A stretch of DNA of 64,000 nucleotides from an uncultured Bacilli bacterium (GCA_934096405.1 CAKOLW010000004.1:1-64000), one strand, 5' to 3'. Shown: positions 44,316 through 53,040, counted from the stretch's first letter. Notes: generated from the letters alone by a model not told the origin. Program-made: numbers and translations.

Positions 44316-46808
44316 CTATTTACCACAACATTGCTTATATTTTTTCCCTGAGCCACAAGGACAAGGATCATTTCTACCAACAGATTGATTCTTTTTAACA
44401 GGTTTTGATTTAACCTTTTCTTTACTATCATTAGTCCTAATATTTTTGTTTTCAACTCTTTCTAAGTTTTGTCTAACTTCTGCTTTAAGTAAATAAGTAG
44501 TTATTTCTTTATTAGTCTCTTTTAACATATTGTCAAAAAGTTCAAAACCCTCTAGTGCATAAGCCTGTAATGGATTAGTCTGAGCATATCCTCTTAATCC
44601 AATTCCTTCTTTTAAATGTTCCATATTATCAAGTTGATTCATCCAATTCTTATCTAATACCTTTAATGTAATAGCTTTTTCAAAATCATCTTGAATATCT
44701 AAAGGAACTTCACTTAGCTTAGAATTATAATCATTAACAACTATATCATAAATATAATCTTGCATTTCAGGAATACTCTTACTTTCTAATTCTTTCTCAT
44801 CTAATTTTTTAGATTTAAGTAAATTAGCATTAAAGTACTCACATATATTAACTACATCATTATGTGTAATTGTATCCTCAGGTGGAAAATGATTATTAAT
44901 TTGATCAATAACAAATTCTTTAAATATAGTTAAAATTCTATCTTTTATATTATCTTTATCTAATATTTCATTTCTTCTTTCATAAACAATTTCTCTCTGT
45001 TTACTAATTACATTATCATAATCAAGTAATGCTTTTCTTCTATCATAGTTAAATCCTTCAACTCTCTTTTGACTAGATTCAATATTTTTACTCATCATTC
45101 TATGATTTATAGGTGTATTTTCGTCAAAACCAAGACTACCCATTAAAGATTTTATTTTTTCACTACCAAACTTAATCATTAAGTCATCTTCCATAGAAAC
45201 ATAGAATCTTGTTCTACCTGGGTCTCCTTGTCTACCACTTCTACCTCTTAATTGATTATCAATACGTCTACTTTCATGTCTCTCAGTACCTATTACTAAA
45301 AGACCACCTAATTCCTTAACACCTTCACCCAATTTAATATCTGTACCACGTCCAGCCATATTAGTTGCAATAGTAACAGCATCTTTTTGACCAGCTTTTT
45401 CAATTATATGAGCTTCTCTTTCATGATTCTTTGCATTTAATAGTTCATGTGGAATTCTTTTTTTATTTAATAAACCACTTAAATATTCACTACTTTCAAT
45501 TGATGCAGTACCAACTAATATAGGTTGATGAGTCTTATGTATTTCTTCTATATAATTAGCAATAGCATTATATTTACCTCTTTTATTCATAAATACATAA
45601 TCTTCTTCATCTATTCTAATAACAGGCTTATTTGTAGGAATTACAATAACATACATATTATAAATGTTTCTAAATTCTTCTTCCTCAGTTTTAGCCGTAC
45701 CTGTCATACCTGATAACTTATTATACATTCTAAATAAATTTTGAAAAGTAATCGTAGCCAAAACTTTAGTTTCTTCATTAATATGTACCCCTTCTTTTGC
45801 TTCTAAAGCTTGATGAAGTCCATCACTATATTGTCTTCCATGCATAAGTCTACCAGTAAATGCATCTACAATTATAATTTTATCACTATCAACTACATAA
45901 TCCACATCTTTTTTAAATCCATAATTAGCAACTAAAGCCTTATCTAAATTATGCACTATGGCAGCATTCTTAATATCATATAAATTATCAACATTCAATA
46001 ATCTTTCTGCTTTTACAATACCTTCTTCAGTTAATGTAACACTTCTAGTTTTTTCATCTAACACATAATCATCAGTAGTTAAACTCTTAGCCGTTCTATC
46101 CGCTAATTTATATAAATCTGCACTTTTACTTACACCACCACTTATAATTAATGGAGTTCTTGCTTCATCTATTAATATTGAGTCAACTTCATCTATAATT
46201 GCAAAATTTAAAGGTCTTTGTACTCTATTTTCCTTTCTAACAACCATGTTATCTCTTAAATAGTCAAACCCTAATTCATTATTAGTTGTATATGTAATAT
46301 CTTTACTATATGCCTCTCTTTTTTGCTCAGGGGTAGCATCTTTCAAATTAACTCCTACACTAACATCAAGATAATTATAAATCTTACCCATCCATTCAGC
46401 ATCACGTACACTTAAATATTCATTTACTGTAACAACATGAACACCTTTTCCAGATAACGCATTTAAATATGCAGGCATAGTACTTGTTAAAGTTTTACCT
46501 TCACCTGTTTTCATCTCAGCTATATTACCATAATGTATACATATACCACCAATAACTTGAACTTTATATGGCTTTTCTCCTATCGTTCTATATGCAGTCT
46601 CTCTAACAACCGCAAAAGCAGGCACTAATATATCATCCAAAGTTTCTCCATCTTTTAATCTAGTCTTAAATTCTTGAGTTTTAGCTTTTAATTCTAAATC
46701 CGTTAGCTTACCCATTTCTTCATCTAAAGCCATAACTTCATCAGCTAGCTTATCAAATCTTTGTAATTCTTTATATTCTCTGTCAAATAATTTTGTAAAT
46801 ATATTCAT
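44316..46808 (-). CDS. secA: Protein translocase ATPase SecA
   Basis: SecA drives preproteins through SecYEG. The 830-aa protein has Walker A TGEGKT, DEVDSILIDEARTPLIISG, the preprotein cross-linking and helicase motifs (TNMAGRGTDIKLG, QLRGRSGRQGDPG), helical scaffold/wing regions and a C-terminal SEC-C zinc motif CPCGSGKKYKQCC. A TGGTAAAAT promoter lies just upstream. Confidence 0.98.
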   Translation of the reverse strand: MNIFTKLFDREYKELQRFDKLADEVMALDEEMGKLTDLELKAKTQEFKTRLKDGETLDDILVPAFAVVRETAYRTIGEKPYKVQVIGGICIHYGNIAEMKTGEGKTLTSTMPAYLNALSGKGVHVVTVNEYLSVRDAEWMGKIYNYLDVSVGVNLKDATPEQKREAYSKDITYTTNNELGFDYLRDNMVVRKENRVQRPLNFAIIDEVDSILIDEARTPLIISGGVSKSADLYKLADRTAKSLTTDDYVLDEKTRSVTLTEEGIVKAERLLNVDNLYDIKNAAIVHNLDKALVANYGFKKDVDYVVDSDKIIIVDAFTGRLMHGRQYSDGLHQALEAKEGVHINEETKVLATITFQNLFRMYNKLSGMTGTAKTEEEEFRNIYNMYVIVIPTNKPVIRIDEEDYVFMNKRGKYNAIANYIEEIHKTHQPILVGTASIESSEYLSGLLNKKRIPHELLNAKNHEREAHIIEKAGQKDAVTIATNMAGRGTDIKLGEGVKELGGLLVIGTERHESRRIDNQLRGRSGRQGDPGRTRFYVSMEDDLMIKFGSEKIKSLMGSLGFDENTPINHRMMSKNIESSQKRVEGFNYDRRKALLDYDNVISKQREIVYERRNEILDKDNIKDRILTIFKEFVIDQINNHFPPEDTITHNDVVNICEYFNANLLKSKKLDEKELESKSIPEMQDYIYDIVVNDYNSKLSEVPLDIQDDFEKAITLKVLDKNWMNQLDNMEHLKEGIGLRGYAQTNPLQAYALEGFELFDNMLKETNKEITTYLLKAEVRQNLERVENKNIRTNDSKEKVKSKPVKKNQSVGRNDPCPCGSGKKYKQCCGK

Positions 46809-46829
46809 CTATAACATCTCCTACTAAAT

Positions 46830-46838
46830 ATTTTACCA
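46830..46838 (-). promoter_or_regulatory. Extended -10 promoter of secA
   Basis: Minus-strand TGGTAAAAT, 22 nt upstream of the secA start. Confidence 0.5.
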
Positions 46839-46850
46839 TGTATTAAATTA

Positions 46851-46880
46851 AAATAAAAGAAAAAAGCGATTTCTCGCTTT
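46851..46880 (-). terminator. Terminator of hpf
   Basis: Minus-strand AAAGCGA-GAAA-TCGCTTT followed by a T run; the hpf stop is at the stem base. Confidence 0.88.
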
Positions 46881-47400
46881 AGTTAGTCTCTATAATTCCA
46901 TAAGTTCCATCATATCTTTTATATAAAACATTAACATTTTCTGTTTTAATATCTTTATATACATAGAAATTATGTCCAGAAAGTTCCATTTCTAATATTG
47001 CATCTTCTTCATGCATTGGTTTTAAATAAACTTTTTTTCTTTTTACTATTTCTTCTATTTCGTCATCATCTATAATTTCCTCTTCATTATAAACAATTTG
47101 AACTCTATCTTTACTCATTAATTTAGATTTATATTTTCTCATTTGTGTTTCTAACTTATCAACAACTAAATCAATCGCAGCATATAAATCACTATGTGAT
47201 ACCTCAGCTCTTAAGTCATATTTACCACCATTAATAGTAACCTCAACTTTTTGTTCTCTACCTCTAATACTAAAAATCACTTTACAAACTATATTGTTTG
47301 GATTATCAAAATACTTTTCCATTCTAGAAAGTTTATCAGTAGCATATTCTTTCATTGAATCTGTTACTTCCATTCTTTCTCCACGTATTTGAAAATTCAT
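46879..47400 (-). CDS. hpf: Ribosome hibernation promoting factor, long form
   Basis: The 173-aa protein has an N-terminal RaiA/YfiA domain (MNFQIRGERMEVTDSMKEYATDKLSRMEKYF, about 1-95), an acidic linker (EEIIDDDEIEEIV) and a C-terminal dimerisation domain (KPMHEEDAILEMELSGHNFYVYKDIKTENVNVLYKR). Long HPF dimerises 70S ribosomes into 100S particles in stationary phase or stress. Upstream of secA as in Bacillus; separated from it here by a terminator. Confidence 0.96.
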   Translation of the reverse strand: MNFQIRGERMEVTDSMKEYATDKLSRMEKYFDNPNNIVCKVIFSIRGREQKVEVTINGGKYDLRAEVSHSDLYAAIDLVVDKLETQMRKYKSKLMSKDRVQIVYNEEEIIDDDEIEEIVKRKKVYLKPMHEEDAILEMELSGHNFYVYKDIKTENVNVLYKRYDGTYGIIETN

Positions 47401-47418
47401 TTTATCACCTCTATATAA

Positions 47419-47427
47419 AATATACCA
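47419..47427 (-). promoter_or_regulatory. Extended -10 promoter of hpf
   Basis: Minus-strand TGGTATATT, 19 nt upstream of the hpf start. Confidence 0.55.
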
Positions 47428-47436
47428 TAAAAAATT

Positions 47437-47460
47437 GAAAAAAACTACACTAAAGTAGTT
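47437..47460 (-). terminator. Terminator of the cold-shock gene
   Basis: AACTAC (47443-47448) pairs with GTAGTT (47455-47460) around a 6-nt loop; a T7 run follows on the minus strand. The stem sequence equals that of the terminator at 35521-35536. Confidence 0.75.
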
Positions 47461-47672
47461 AATTTCAATTCTTTGACATTAATTGCTTGGTTACCCTTTG
47501 CTGTTTTCACTAATACGAATTCAACAATATCGCCTTCTTTTAAAGTCTTATAACCTGGTTTTTCAATCGCAGAATAATGAACGAAAACGTCTTCATTTAT
47601 TTCTGATCCAATTTCAATAAATCCATACCCTTTATCATTATTGAACCACTTAACTCTACCACGCCTAATCAC
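47445..47672 (-). CDS. Cold-shock domain protein (CspA family)
   Basis: A single OB-fold cold-shock domain with RNP1 (KGYGFI) and RNP2 (VFVHYS); cold-shock proteins bind single-stranded RNA and DNA as chaperones. The frame is open upstream to 47729, but AGAAGGGAG lies 7 nt before a GTG at 47672 and only 1 nt before the ATG at 47678, so the GTG start (75 aa) is favoured. The preceding leader is GC-richer than its surroundings and may fold. Confidence 0.9.
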   Translation of the reverse strand: MIRRGRVKWFNNDKGYGFIEIGSEINEDVFVHYSAIEKPGYKTLKEGDIVEFVLVKTAKGNQAINVKELKLTTLV

Positions 47673-47790
47673 AATCATTCTCCCTTCTAAAAATTTACCG
47701 CAAACCCTGTGACTACAGGTTTTGGCCACAAACCCATAGCTTAGTTAGTCTAACTATTAATACTCTCGAGCACATTTACATCATATCATA
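47673..47790 (-). other. Possible structured leader of the cold-shock gene
   Basis: On the minus strand GGGTTT...AAAACC (around 47730 to 47718) and AACC-TGT...ACAGGGTT (around 47720 to 47703) compete for the same AACC. Upstream is a TAGTTAG-T-CTAACTA inverted repeat (47742-47756). A regulatory RNA element, for example temperature-responsive, is inferred. Confidence 0.4.
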
Positions 47791-47938
47791 GATAATAAAT
47801 AAATGTTATTAGTTTGCTTAACTTAATGTTTTTTTGACATGAAATGCAATACACAATATTTTTTTTAATTATTTATTTAATGTTTTACAAAAAGTCAAAA
47901 GTTATTTTTAATTAAAACATTTAAATAAAATATTATTT

Positions 47939-47944
47939 TATAAT
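47939..47944 (+). promoter_or_regulatory. -10 element of agrBD
   Basis: TATAAT 20 nt upstream of the agrB start with a poor -35, as expected for a promoter needing an activator. A weaker TTGACA-17-TATTTT lies at 47834-47862. No clear pair of LytTR direct repeats was found. Confidence 0.4.
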
Positions 47945-47963
47945 GTTCGTGGAAGTGGTAAAA

Positions 47964-48572
47964 ATGAAAGATCTTTTAATAAATTCCATGATGAATAAGA
48001 TAACCCGGTATTGTAATTATGATGATACTAAATTAAAAGAAATCAAGTATGGTTTATCAAGCTTATATTTGAACATTACTAAATTAATAGTAATATTTGG
48101 ATTATCATATTTCTTTGGTAATTTAAGAACACTTCTTATATTAATGGGCTTATATAGTATATTAAGATTAAGTGCATTTGGAGTTCATGCTAAAAAAAGC
48201 TTACATTGTTGGATTGCTTCGTTATTTACATTTACATTAGTTCCAATTATATGTGAAAAAATTTTAATAAATTTATACTTAAGATTAATGATATCTATAA
48301 GTTGTATAATATTATTAGCTATATATGCTCCAGCTGACACAGAAAAAAGACCATTAATTAATAAAAAAAGAAGAACCATATATAAAATTACAACTTTTAT
48401 AACTAGTTTAATTTATGTTGCATTTATAACACAAATTAAAGATAATATTTTAAATAATTGTATAGTATTTAGTTTACTACTAGCCACCTTTGTAGTATTA
48501 CCAATTACTTACAAATTATTTGGAGTAAAATATAATAATTATAAAAATTATAAGAAAGGAGGAAAAGATTAA
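47964..48572 (+). CDS. agrB: AgrB-like peptide-processing membrane protease
   Basis: AgrB cuts the AgrD precursor and forms the cyclic thiolactone signal. The 202-aa polytopic protein has the catalytic pair His75 and Cys82 (FGVHAKKSLHC), seven residues apart as in Staphylococcus, and the conserved APADTEKRPL loop. An in-frame ATG at 47943 has no ribosome site, while GGAAGTGG precedes ATG 47964. Its stop overlaps the agrD start (TAATG). Members of this family also include AccC/FsrB-type proteins. Confidence 0.92.
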   Translation: MKDLLINSMMNKITRYCNYDDTKLKEIKYGLSSLYLNITKLIVIFGLSYFFGNLRTLLILMGLYSILRLSAFGVHAKKSLHCWIASLFTFTLVPIICEKILINLYLRLMISISCIILLAIYAPADTEKRPLINKKRRTIYKITTFITSLIYVAFITQIKDNILNNCIVFSLLLATFVVLPITYKLFGVKYNNYKNYKKGGKD

Positions 48573-48688
48573 TGAAATTATTTGCAAGTTTATTTGGATT
48601 TATTGGTGAATTCGTTGCTAAAACAACATCAGGTGCTTGCTGGTGGACTTTATTAGACGAAGAAGAAACACCAGAAAGTTTATTATAA
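48572..48688 (+). CDS. agrD: AgrD-type autoinducing peptide precursor, 38 aa
   Basis: The ATG overlaps the agrB stop, and GGAGG precedes it. The N-terminal half is an amphipathic helix (MKLFASLFGFIGEFVAKTTS), the core is GACWWTLL and the tail is DEEETPESLL, an acidic AgrD-type C-terminus with the conserved Pro. Cys23 would form the thiolactone. The distance from Cys to Pro is one residue longer than in S. aureus AgrD, so the ring may be CWWTLL (six) instead of five residues, or the cut may fall after CWWTL. The mature peptide is a prediction. Confidence 0.88.
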   Translation: MKLFASLFGFIGEFVAKTTSGACWWTLLDEEETPESLL

Positions 48689-48710
48689 TAACATATTTAA
48701 AATCTATAAA

Positions 48711-48740
48711 AAAATAACACTTACACTAAAGTGTTATTTT
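48711..48740. terminator. Bidirectional terminator between agrD and agrC
   Basis: A 12-bp stem (48711-48722 with 48729-48740, loop of 6) with A/T runs on both sides. The agrC stop codon is in the loop. Confidence 0.9.
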
Positions 48741-50027
48741 TAATTCTGTAACAAAATTTCCATTAAACATATATTGAATCAATTCTAAGTTATTTGTTGC
48801 TTTAACAATACTATTTACAAGATATAAACCATAACCACGATTTTCTCCTTTAGTACTAAAACCTTTTTTAGATATTTCATTAATATTTACTTCATGTAAT
48901 GTGCTATTTTCAATCAGAACCGTAATACTATTTTCAGAATTAACAAACATTTCAATAAATATTAACTTTTTCTTGGTCATCATTGACGCTTCAATAGCGT
49001 TATCTAATAAAATTCCAATTATTTTGCAAACTTTAAAATATAACTTAGCATCTAATCTATCAAAATATTCATAAACTTGATTACTAATTTCACTATTAAA
49101 ATTTATATCTTTATCAATAATATTAGCCATTTTATAATAAACAATACCTTTAACTCCACTTGGCAATTTATACAGATTACTATAAGTATTAGTCTTTTTA
49201 GATTGATAATCTTTAATTATATCATTAAGCAAAACCTCATAATCCTTAGATGCCTTATTTTTAAAACTCTTAAGAGCTAACAAGTTATTTAACATTTCAT
49301 GTCTATTTATTCTACCTTTTTCCAAAATTATTTCATATTCGTTCATAATACTAAGTAAATTCTTCTGTTCTTCTATTGTTGTTTTATTTTTGTAATAAAA
49401 TTTTATAGCAACTATAAATAAAAATATGAAAAAAGAAATTAGAATAAATACTACCACAAAAGAATTTAAAGAACCATTAATTGAATGAATATATGTAAGT
49501 ACAGAAACACAAAGCATTAAATATAAAACAATAATAATCGTAAGATCACTATATTTATTTAAGATAATGTTCACAACTCTACCATAAATTTTTATAACTT
49601 TTTTATTTTTGAATAATAGATAATAAATAGCAGATACTAATAAAGTATATGGCACCTGAACTAAAGATAAAACATAATTCGACATAGAAGAAATATTGGC
49701 CAAAAGTAAAACTAAAAAAGAAATAAGAAAATCAATAACTAGTAATACCAAATATAGCATTAAAGCTCGACAGAAACATTCACGTATATCTTGTTTAAAT
49801 AAAAGTTTACAATCACCGCTTATTATAATTAACATAAAAATTATTTTATAATGATATGGTAAAAACATTGACACTAAAAATGCAAAAATGGAAGATACTA
49901 ATAATATCATTACAAGTTTTAAATTAATTTTAAGTTTATAATTTATAGTCGCTGCACAACTAACTAAAATTACTAATAGATTTATTACTATTCCTATAAA
50001 ACATAGCACATAACTAACGATTTGCAC
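48726..50027 (-). CDS. agrC: AgrC-like sensor histidine kinase
   Basis: The 433-aa kinase has six or seven N-terminal membrane helices (1-210), the peptide-sensing region. A dimerisation helix with the phosphoacceptor His in RINRHEMLNNLLALKSF follows, then a HATPase_c_5-type ATP domain (LLDNAIEAS, STKGENRGYGLYLVNSIV). The HPK10 type is typical of AgrC. It overlaps agrA by 14 nt, in order agrA-agrC, and is convergent with agrBD. Confidence 0.92.
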   Translation of the reverse strand: MQIVSYVLCFIGIVINLLVILVSCAATINYKLKINLKLVMILLVSSIFAFLVSMFLPYHYKIIFMLIIISGDCKLLFKQDIRECFCRALMLYLVLLVIDFLISFLVLLLANISSMSNYVLSLVQVPYTLLVSAIYYLLFKNKKVIKIYGRVVNIILNKYSDLTIIIVLYLMLCVSVLTYIHSINGSLNSFVVVFILISFFIFLFIVAIKFYYKNKTTIEEQKNLLSIMNEYEIILEKGRINRHEMLNNLLALKSFKNKASKDYEVLLNDIIKDYQSKKTNTYSNLYKLPSGVKGIVYYKMANIIDKDINFNSEISNQVYEYFDRLDAKLYFKVCKIIGILLDNAIEASMMTKKKLIFIEMFVNSENSITVLIENSTLHEVNINEISKKGFSTKGENRGYGLYLVNSIVKATNNLELIQYMFNGNFVTELKITL

Positions 50028-50733
50028 GTTCCATCAACTCTTTCTTACGTAATCTGGAAAGCATATACACAAATTCCCCAGAATCTAATATAAATTTATT
50101 ATCTTTCCAATCAAAAGCCTTAACCCTAGCTAAATTAACTATGCAAGACTTATGAGTATAAGCATAATTATTATTTAAATATTTCTCAAATTTTTTCAGT
50201 GTAGAAGACAAAACAAATCTACCGTCATCTGTTACAACAGATATTTTTCTTTCATTGTTATTTTTATAAACATATAGAATTCTATCTAAATCAAAGTTGT
50301 AAGTCATATAACTACTTTTTACTTTAAACTTTTCACAATAATTTAATTGCTTAATACAAACCTCTAAAAGCTCAACTAGATTTTTTTGATAATCTTCATC
50401 TTTTAATATAAAGTCTAGTATCTGTAGCCTTTCTTTAAAAGTACTTAAAGCTACTGATGAGTCCTCAGCGGTAAATATTACTATAGGACTATCCCAGTCA
50501 TAAGTTCTTATTCTTCTAGCAATATCAGTTGCAGTACCATTTGGCAAATAATAATCTAACAAGAATACATGTCTATCATAACCACTTTCAAGTTCTTCAA
50601 AAACGCCTTCACATATTTTATCATAACTCAAAATATCATAATGATAGTTAGTATTAACCATAAAATTTACGATTAACCTTTTAATATCTTCCACATTATA
50701 CTTGTTATCATCTACAATTATAAATTTAATCAT
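50014..50733 (-). CDS. agrA: AgrA-like LytTR response regulator
   Basis: The 239-aa regulator has a receiver domain (IIVDDNKYNVEDI, phosphoacceptor Asp in VFLLDYYLPNGT, switch IVIFTAEDSS, about 1-125) and a C-terminal LytTR DNA-binding domain (about 140-239; YTHKSCIVNLARVKAFDWKDNKFIL). It should activate the agrBD operon and other targets on signal binding by AgrC. A strong GGGAGAAGG ribosome site precedes the ATG. Confidence 0.93.
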   Translation of the reverse strand: MIKFIIVDDNKYNVEDIKRLIVNFMVNTNYHYDILSYDKICEGVFEELESGYDRHVFLLDYYLPNGTATDIARRIRTYDWDSPIVIFTAEDSSVALSTFKERLQILDFILKDEDYQKNLVELLEVCIKQLNYCEKFKVKSSYMTYNFDLDRILYVYKNNNERKISVVTDDGRFVLSSTLKKFEKYLNNNYAYTHKSCIVNLARVKAFDWKDNKFILDSGEFVYMLSRLRKKELMERANR

Positions 50734-50769
50734 TCAAACCTTCTCCCTCTTTCGTCGTTATACAACAAT

Positions 50770-50778
50770 ATAATACCA
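50770..50778 (-). promoter_or_regulatory. Extended -10 promoter of agrA-agrC
   Basis: Minus-strand TGGTATTAT, 37 nt upstream of agrA. Confidence 0.5.
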
Positions 50779-50828
50779 CTAAAAAGAAAGAAAGAACAGA
50801 CCCTTACAGGTCATTTTTTAGATTTTTT

Positions 50829-50873
50829 CAAAAAAATATATAAAAAATATATAACTTTATGCAAGTTATATAT
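50829..50873 (-). terminator. Terminator of the spoIID-spoIIQ operon
   Basis: An 11-bp stem (50847-50857 with 50863-50873, loop of 5) is followed on the minus strand by T runs. Confidence 0.85.
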
Positions 50874-51520
50874 TACAATTCATTAATATTCAATGTATAA
50901 AAGTTCTCTGGATCCATTAATGTACCTTTATAATAAACCTCAAAATGCAGTGATGTTGAAAACTTAGAATTTATTTCAGATTTACCACTATACGCTAAAA
51001 TCTGTCCTTGATTAACAACATCTCCTTCTTTTACATTAACTTTATCTACACCTTGATAAATAGTATAAATATCTTTATCATGCTCAATCTTTATTATATT
51101 TCCTAAAACATCATCTTTTTCTACTTTTTTCACAGTACCATTTAACACACTTATTACTTCAAATTCATTATCACTTATATAATCTACTCCAGAATTTTGC
51201 ATATAGGTATTTTCATAAAAAATTATAGCATTTTCTTGAGAATTAGTATCACCTTCAAAATCATAAAAATACCTTCCCACACTTACTGTTTCAGATTTAT
51301 ATGGTCTTATAATTGATATTGCTGTATCTTTATTTTCTTCACCTTGTACTGATTTAATATTTTTATTAACTAATCCATTAACAGAATATTTAAAGTTATT
51401 TTTTTCTTCCAAATATTTATTAATACCTGTTATAGTCAAAGTTATACAACCTATAACAGCAACCACAGCTATAAAATAAAAGCTTGGTATAATCATTTTT
51501 TTAAAATTACTTTTTTTCAT
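50873..51520 (-). CDS. spoIIQ: Stage II sporulation protein SpoIIQ (LytM/M23 fold)
   Basis: The 215-aa protein has an N-terminal membrane helix (about 10-32) and a C-terminal LytM domain (about 110-205), closely resembling SpoIIQ in SVLNGTVKKVEKDDVLGNII and LHFEVYYKGTLMDPENF. SpoIIQ in the forespore membrane pairs with SpoIIIAH to link forespore and mother cell. The first zinc-ligand His of LytM enzymes is Asn here (QNSGVDY), as in B. subtilis SpoIIQ, so it is probably structural and not a peptidase. Confidence 0.88.
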   Translation of the reverse strand: MKKSNFKKMIIPSFYFIAVVAVIGCITLTITGINKYLEEKNNFKYSVNGLVNKNIKSVQGEENKDTAISIIRPYKSETVSVGRYFYDFEGDTNSQENAIIFYENTYMQNSGVDYISDNEFEVISVLNGTVKKVEKDDVLGNIIKIEHDKDIYTIYQGVDKVNVKEGDVVNQGQILAYSGKSEINSKFSTSLHFEVYYKGTLMDPENFYTLNINEL

Positions 51521-51550
51521 TGTTCACTCTCCCATTAATAATGTGAACAA
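51520..51550. repeat. Inverted repeat around the spoIIQ ribosome binding site
   Basis: TTGTTCAC (51520-51527) and GTGAACAA (51543-51550) are perfect arms around a 15-nt loop that contains the minus-strand GGGAGA Shine-Dalgarno. It could be a dyad operator or an mRNA hairpin affecting translation. Confidence 0.6.
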
Positions 51551-51561
51551 GTTTTATTTTT

Positions 51562-52509
51562 TTATACATTATATTTTTTTATTTCAACACCTTTATAATA
51601 ATATTTTAAAATATCAATATAAGAATAGCCCATTTTTCCTAATTCATTAGCGCCATATTGACTCATCCCAACACCATGTCCATAACCTCTCGTAGTAATA
51701 ATTACTTTGTCATCCTCTACATTCAAATCAAAATCTGTACTCCTTAAATTAAGTAATTTTCTAAGTTCTATACCACTATAAATTTTATTATTTATTAATA
51801 ATTCATTTATTCTACCACTTTCAGTTTTAGATAGCACATTAATTTCTAAGTTTTTTTCTTTTATATTAAGTTTTATTTTAAACTCATCTACAGTCAAAGT
51901 TACAACATATTCATAATTTTGAACATTTTTATCCCATGAAGAATCCGTAGAAATTAAATAAGGATAGCTATTACCAAATACTTTACTACACTCTTCAGTT
52001 TTACCATTACTCATACTAAAATAATAGGCATTAATTAGACTATCGTCATAAAAAATCACTTCATCATCAGTTGAAGTAACTGCATTAACTATAAAAGTAT
52101 AATATAAATCAAAATTTTCATTCCATTTTTCTTTCATTTTAGTTTCATCTATATAACATTGATCAGTATTTTTTGCAATATAATTATTAACATTATTTAA
52201 TTTATTATAATAATATGTTCTAGCAGCAACTGCTCCCGCTTTCAGTGCTTCTTCATTAAATAAAGCTGGCATTTCACATGCCAAAACTCCAATTAAATAA
52301 CTTCTTAAATTAATTTTAAAATCTTTTGAATTATAATTAATTAAAATAATTTGTTCTTTATCAGAATAAACTTCCTTTGAATTAATACTTTCTAATTTTT
52401 TTGAATTATTATTTGGACAGCTTAAAATATAGCATAATAACAAAAATGGAATAAAAATTAAATATATAAAATTTTTTCTCATATAATTATATATTCCATT
52501 AATTAACAT
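51562..52509 (-). CDS. spoIID: Stage II sporulation protein SpoIID (lytic transglycosylase)
   Basis: SpoIID acts with SpoIIP and SpoIIM to strip peptidoglycan during forespore engulfment. The 315-aa protein has a signal anchor (about 14-30), then the SpoIID/LytB domain. Visible: the catalytic Glu in GVLACEMPALFNEEALKAGAVAARTYYYNKL, AYYFSMSNGKTEEC and the C-terminal GYGHGVGMSQYGANELGKMGYSYIDILKYYYKG. ATG 52509 has a weak GGAA site; ATG 52482 (nine codons later) is an alternative. Next gene spoIIQ is also an engulfment gene. Confidence 0.94.
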   Translation of the reverse strand: MLINGIYNYMRKNFIYLIFIPFLLLCYILSCPNNNSKKLESINSKEVYSDKEQIILINYNSKDFKINLRSYLIGVLACEMPALFNEEALKAGAVAARTYYYNKLNNVNNYIAKNTDQCYIDETKMKEKWNENFDLYYTFIVNAVTSTDDEVIFYDDSLINAYYFSMSNGKTEECSKVFGNSYPYLISTDSSWDKNVQNYEYVVTLTVDEFKIKLNIKEKNLEINVLSKTESGRINELLINNKIYSGIELRKLLNLRSTDFDLNVEDDKVIITTRGYGHGVGMSQYGANELGKMGYSYIDILKYYYKGVEIKKYNV

Positions 52510-52521
52510 TTTATTCCATTT

Positions 52522-52962
52522 TTACTTAGTTTCCGCTTTTTTTATTTTATCAATTCTTCTTAAATATTTTTCTTCACTTATAAATGAAGCATTCATATAT
52601 GATTCAATAATATTCTTAACTTCAAAAAATGATAATTCAGCACTTAAACTAATAACATTAGCATTGTTATGTTCTTTAGCCAGCCTAGCTTCTCTAACAC
52701 TATCAACCTTAGCACACATAATACCACTAATTTTATTAGCCATAATACTCATACCAATACCAGTACCACAAATTAAAATACCAAAATCAACTCTCTTCTT
52801 TTTTACTGCATCACAAACTACAAGAGCATAATCATTATAGTCAACACTCTCAGTACTTGTAGTACCAAAATCAACATATTGAATATTTTTTTTAGTAAAA
52901 TATTTAATTATTTTACTTTTTGTTTTAAAACCCCTATGATCAGAAGCAATTCCTACTATCAT
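52522..52962 (-). CDS. rpiB: Ribose-5-phosphate isomerase B
   Basis: RpiB interconverts ribose-5-phosphate and ribulose-5-phosphate. The 146-aa protein shows GIASDHRGF at the start, the catalytic-loop CGTGIGMSIMANK and the E-A-R-L-AKEHNNANVISLS signature. GTG 52971 is in frame, but AGGTGGGTG is best spaced for ATG 52962. Probably co-transcribed with spoIID, 12 nt downstream. Confidence 0.95.
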   Translation of the reverse strand: MIVGIASDHRGFKTKSKIIKYFTKKNIQYVDFGTTSTESVDYNDYALVVCDAVKKKRVDFGILICGTGIGMSIMANKISGIMCAKVDSVREARLAKEHNNANVISLSAELSFFEVKNIIESYMNASFISEEKYLRRIDKIKKAETK

Positions 52963-53011
52963 CTTTATCACCCACCTATATTATAATTTTTTTTACAAAA
53001 AAATAAAAGAT

Positions 53012-53040
53012 AAAAATAAAAAATAGTCAATTTATGACTA
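53012..53040 (-). terminator. Terminator of rpmE
   Basis: Minus-strand TAGTCA (53040-53035) pairs with TGACTA (53029-53024) around a 5-nt loop, then TTTTTTATTTTT. Confidence 0.85.

Noticed and set aside
44264..44455. Open frame overlapping the 3' end of secA
   Set aside because: It is a shifted frame inside the SEC-C coding region; no ribosome site or recognisable protein.
47821..47963. AgrA (LytTR) direct-repeat binding sites upstream of agrB
   Set aside because: Only one partial match (around CAAAAGTTAT near 47897); no second copy at the expected 20-22 nt spacing.
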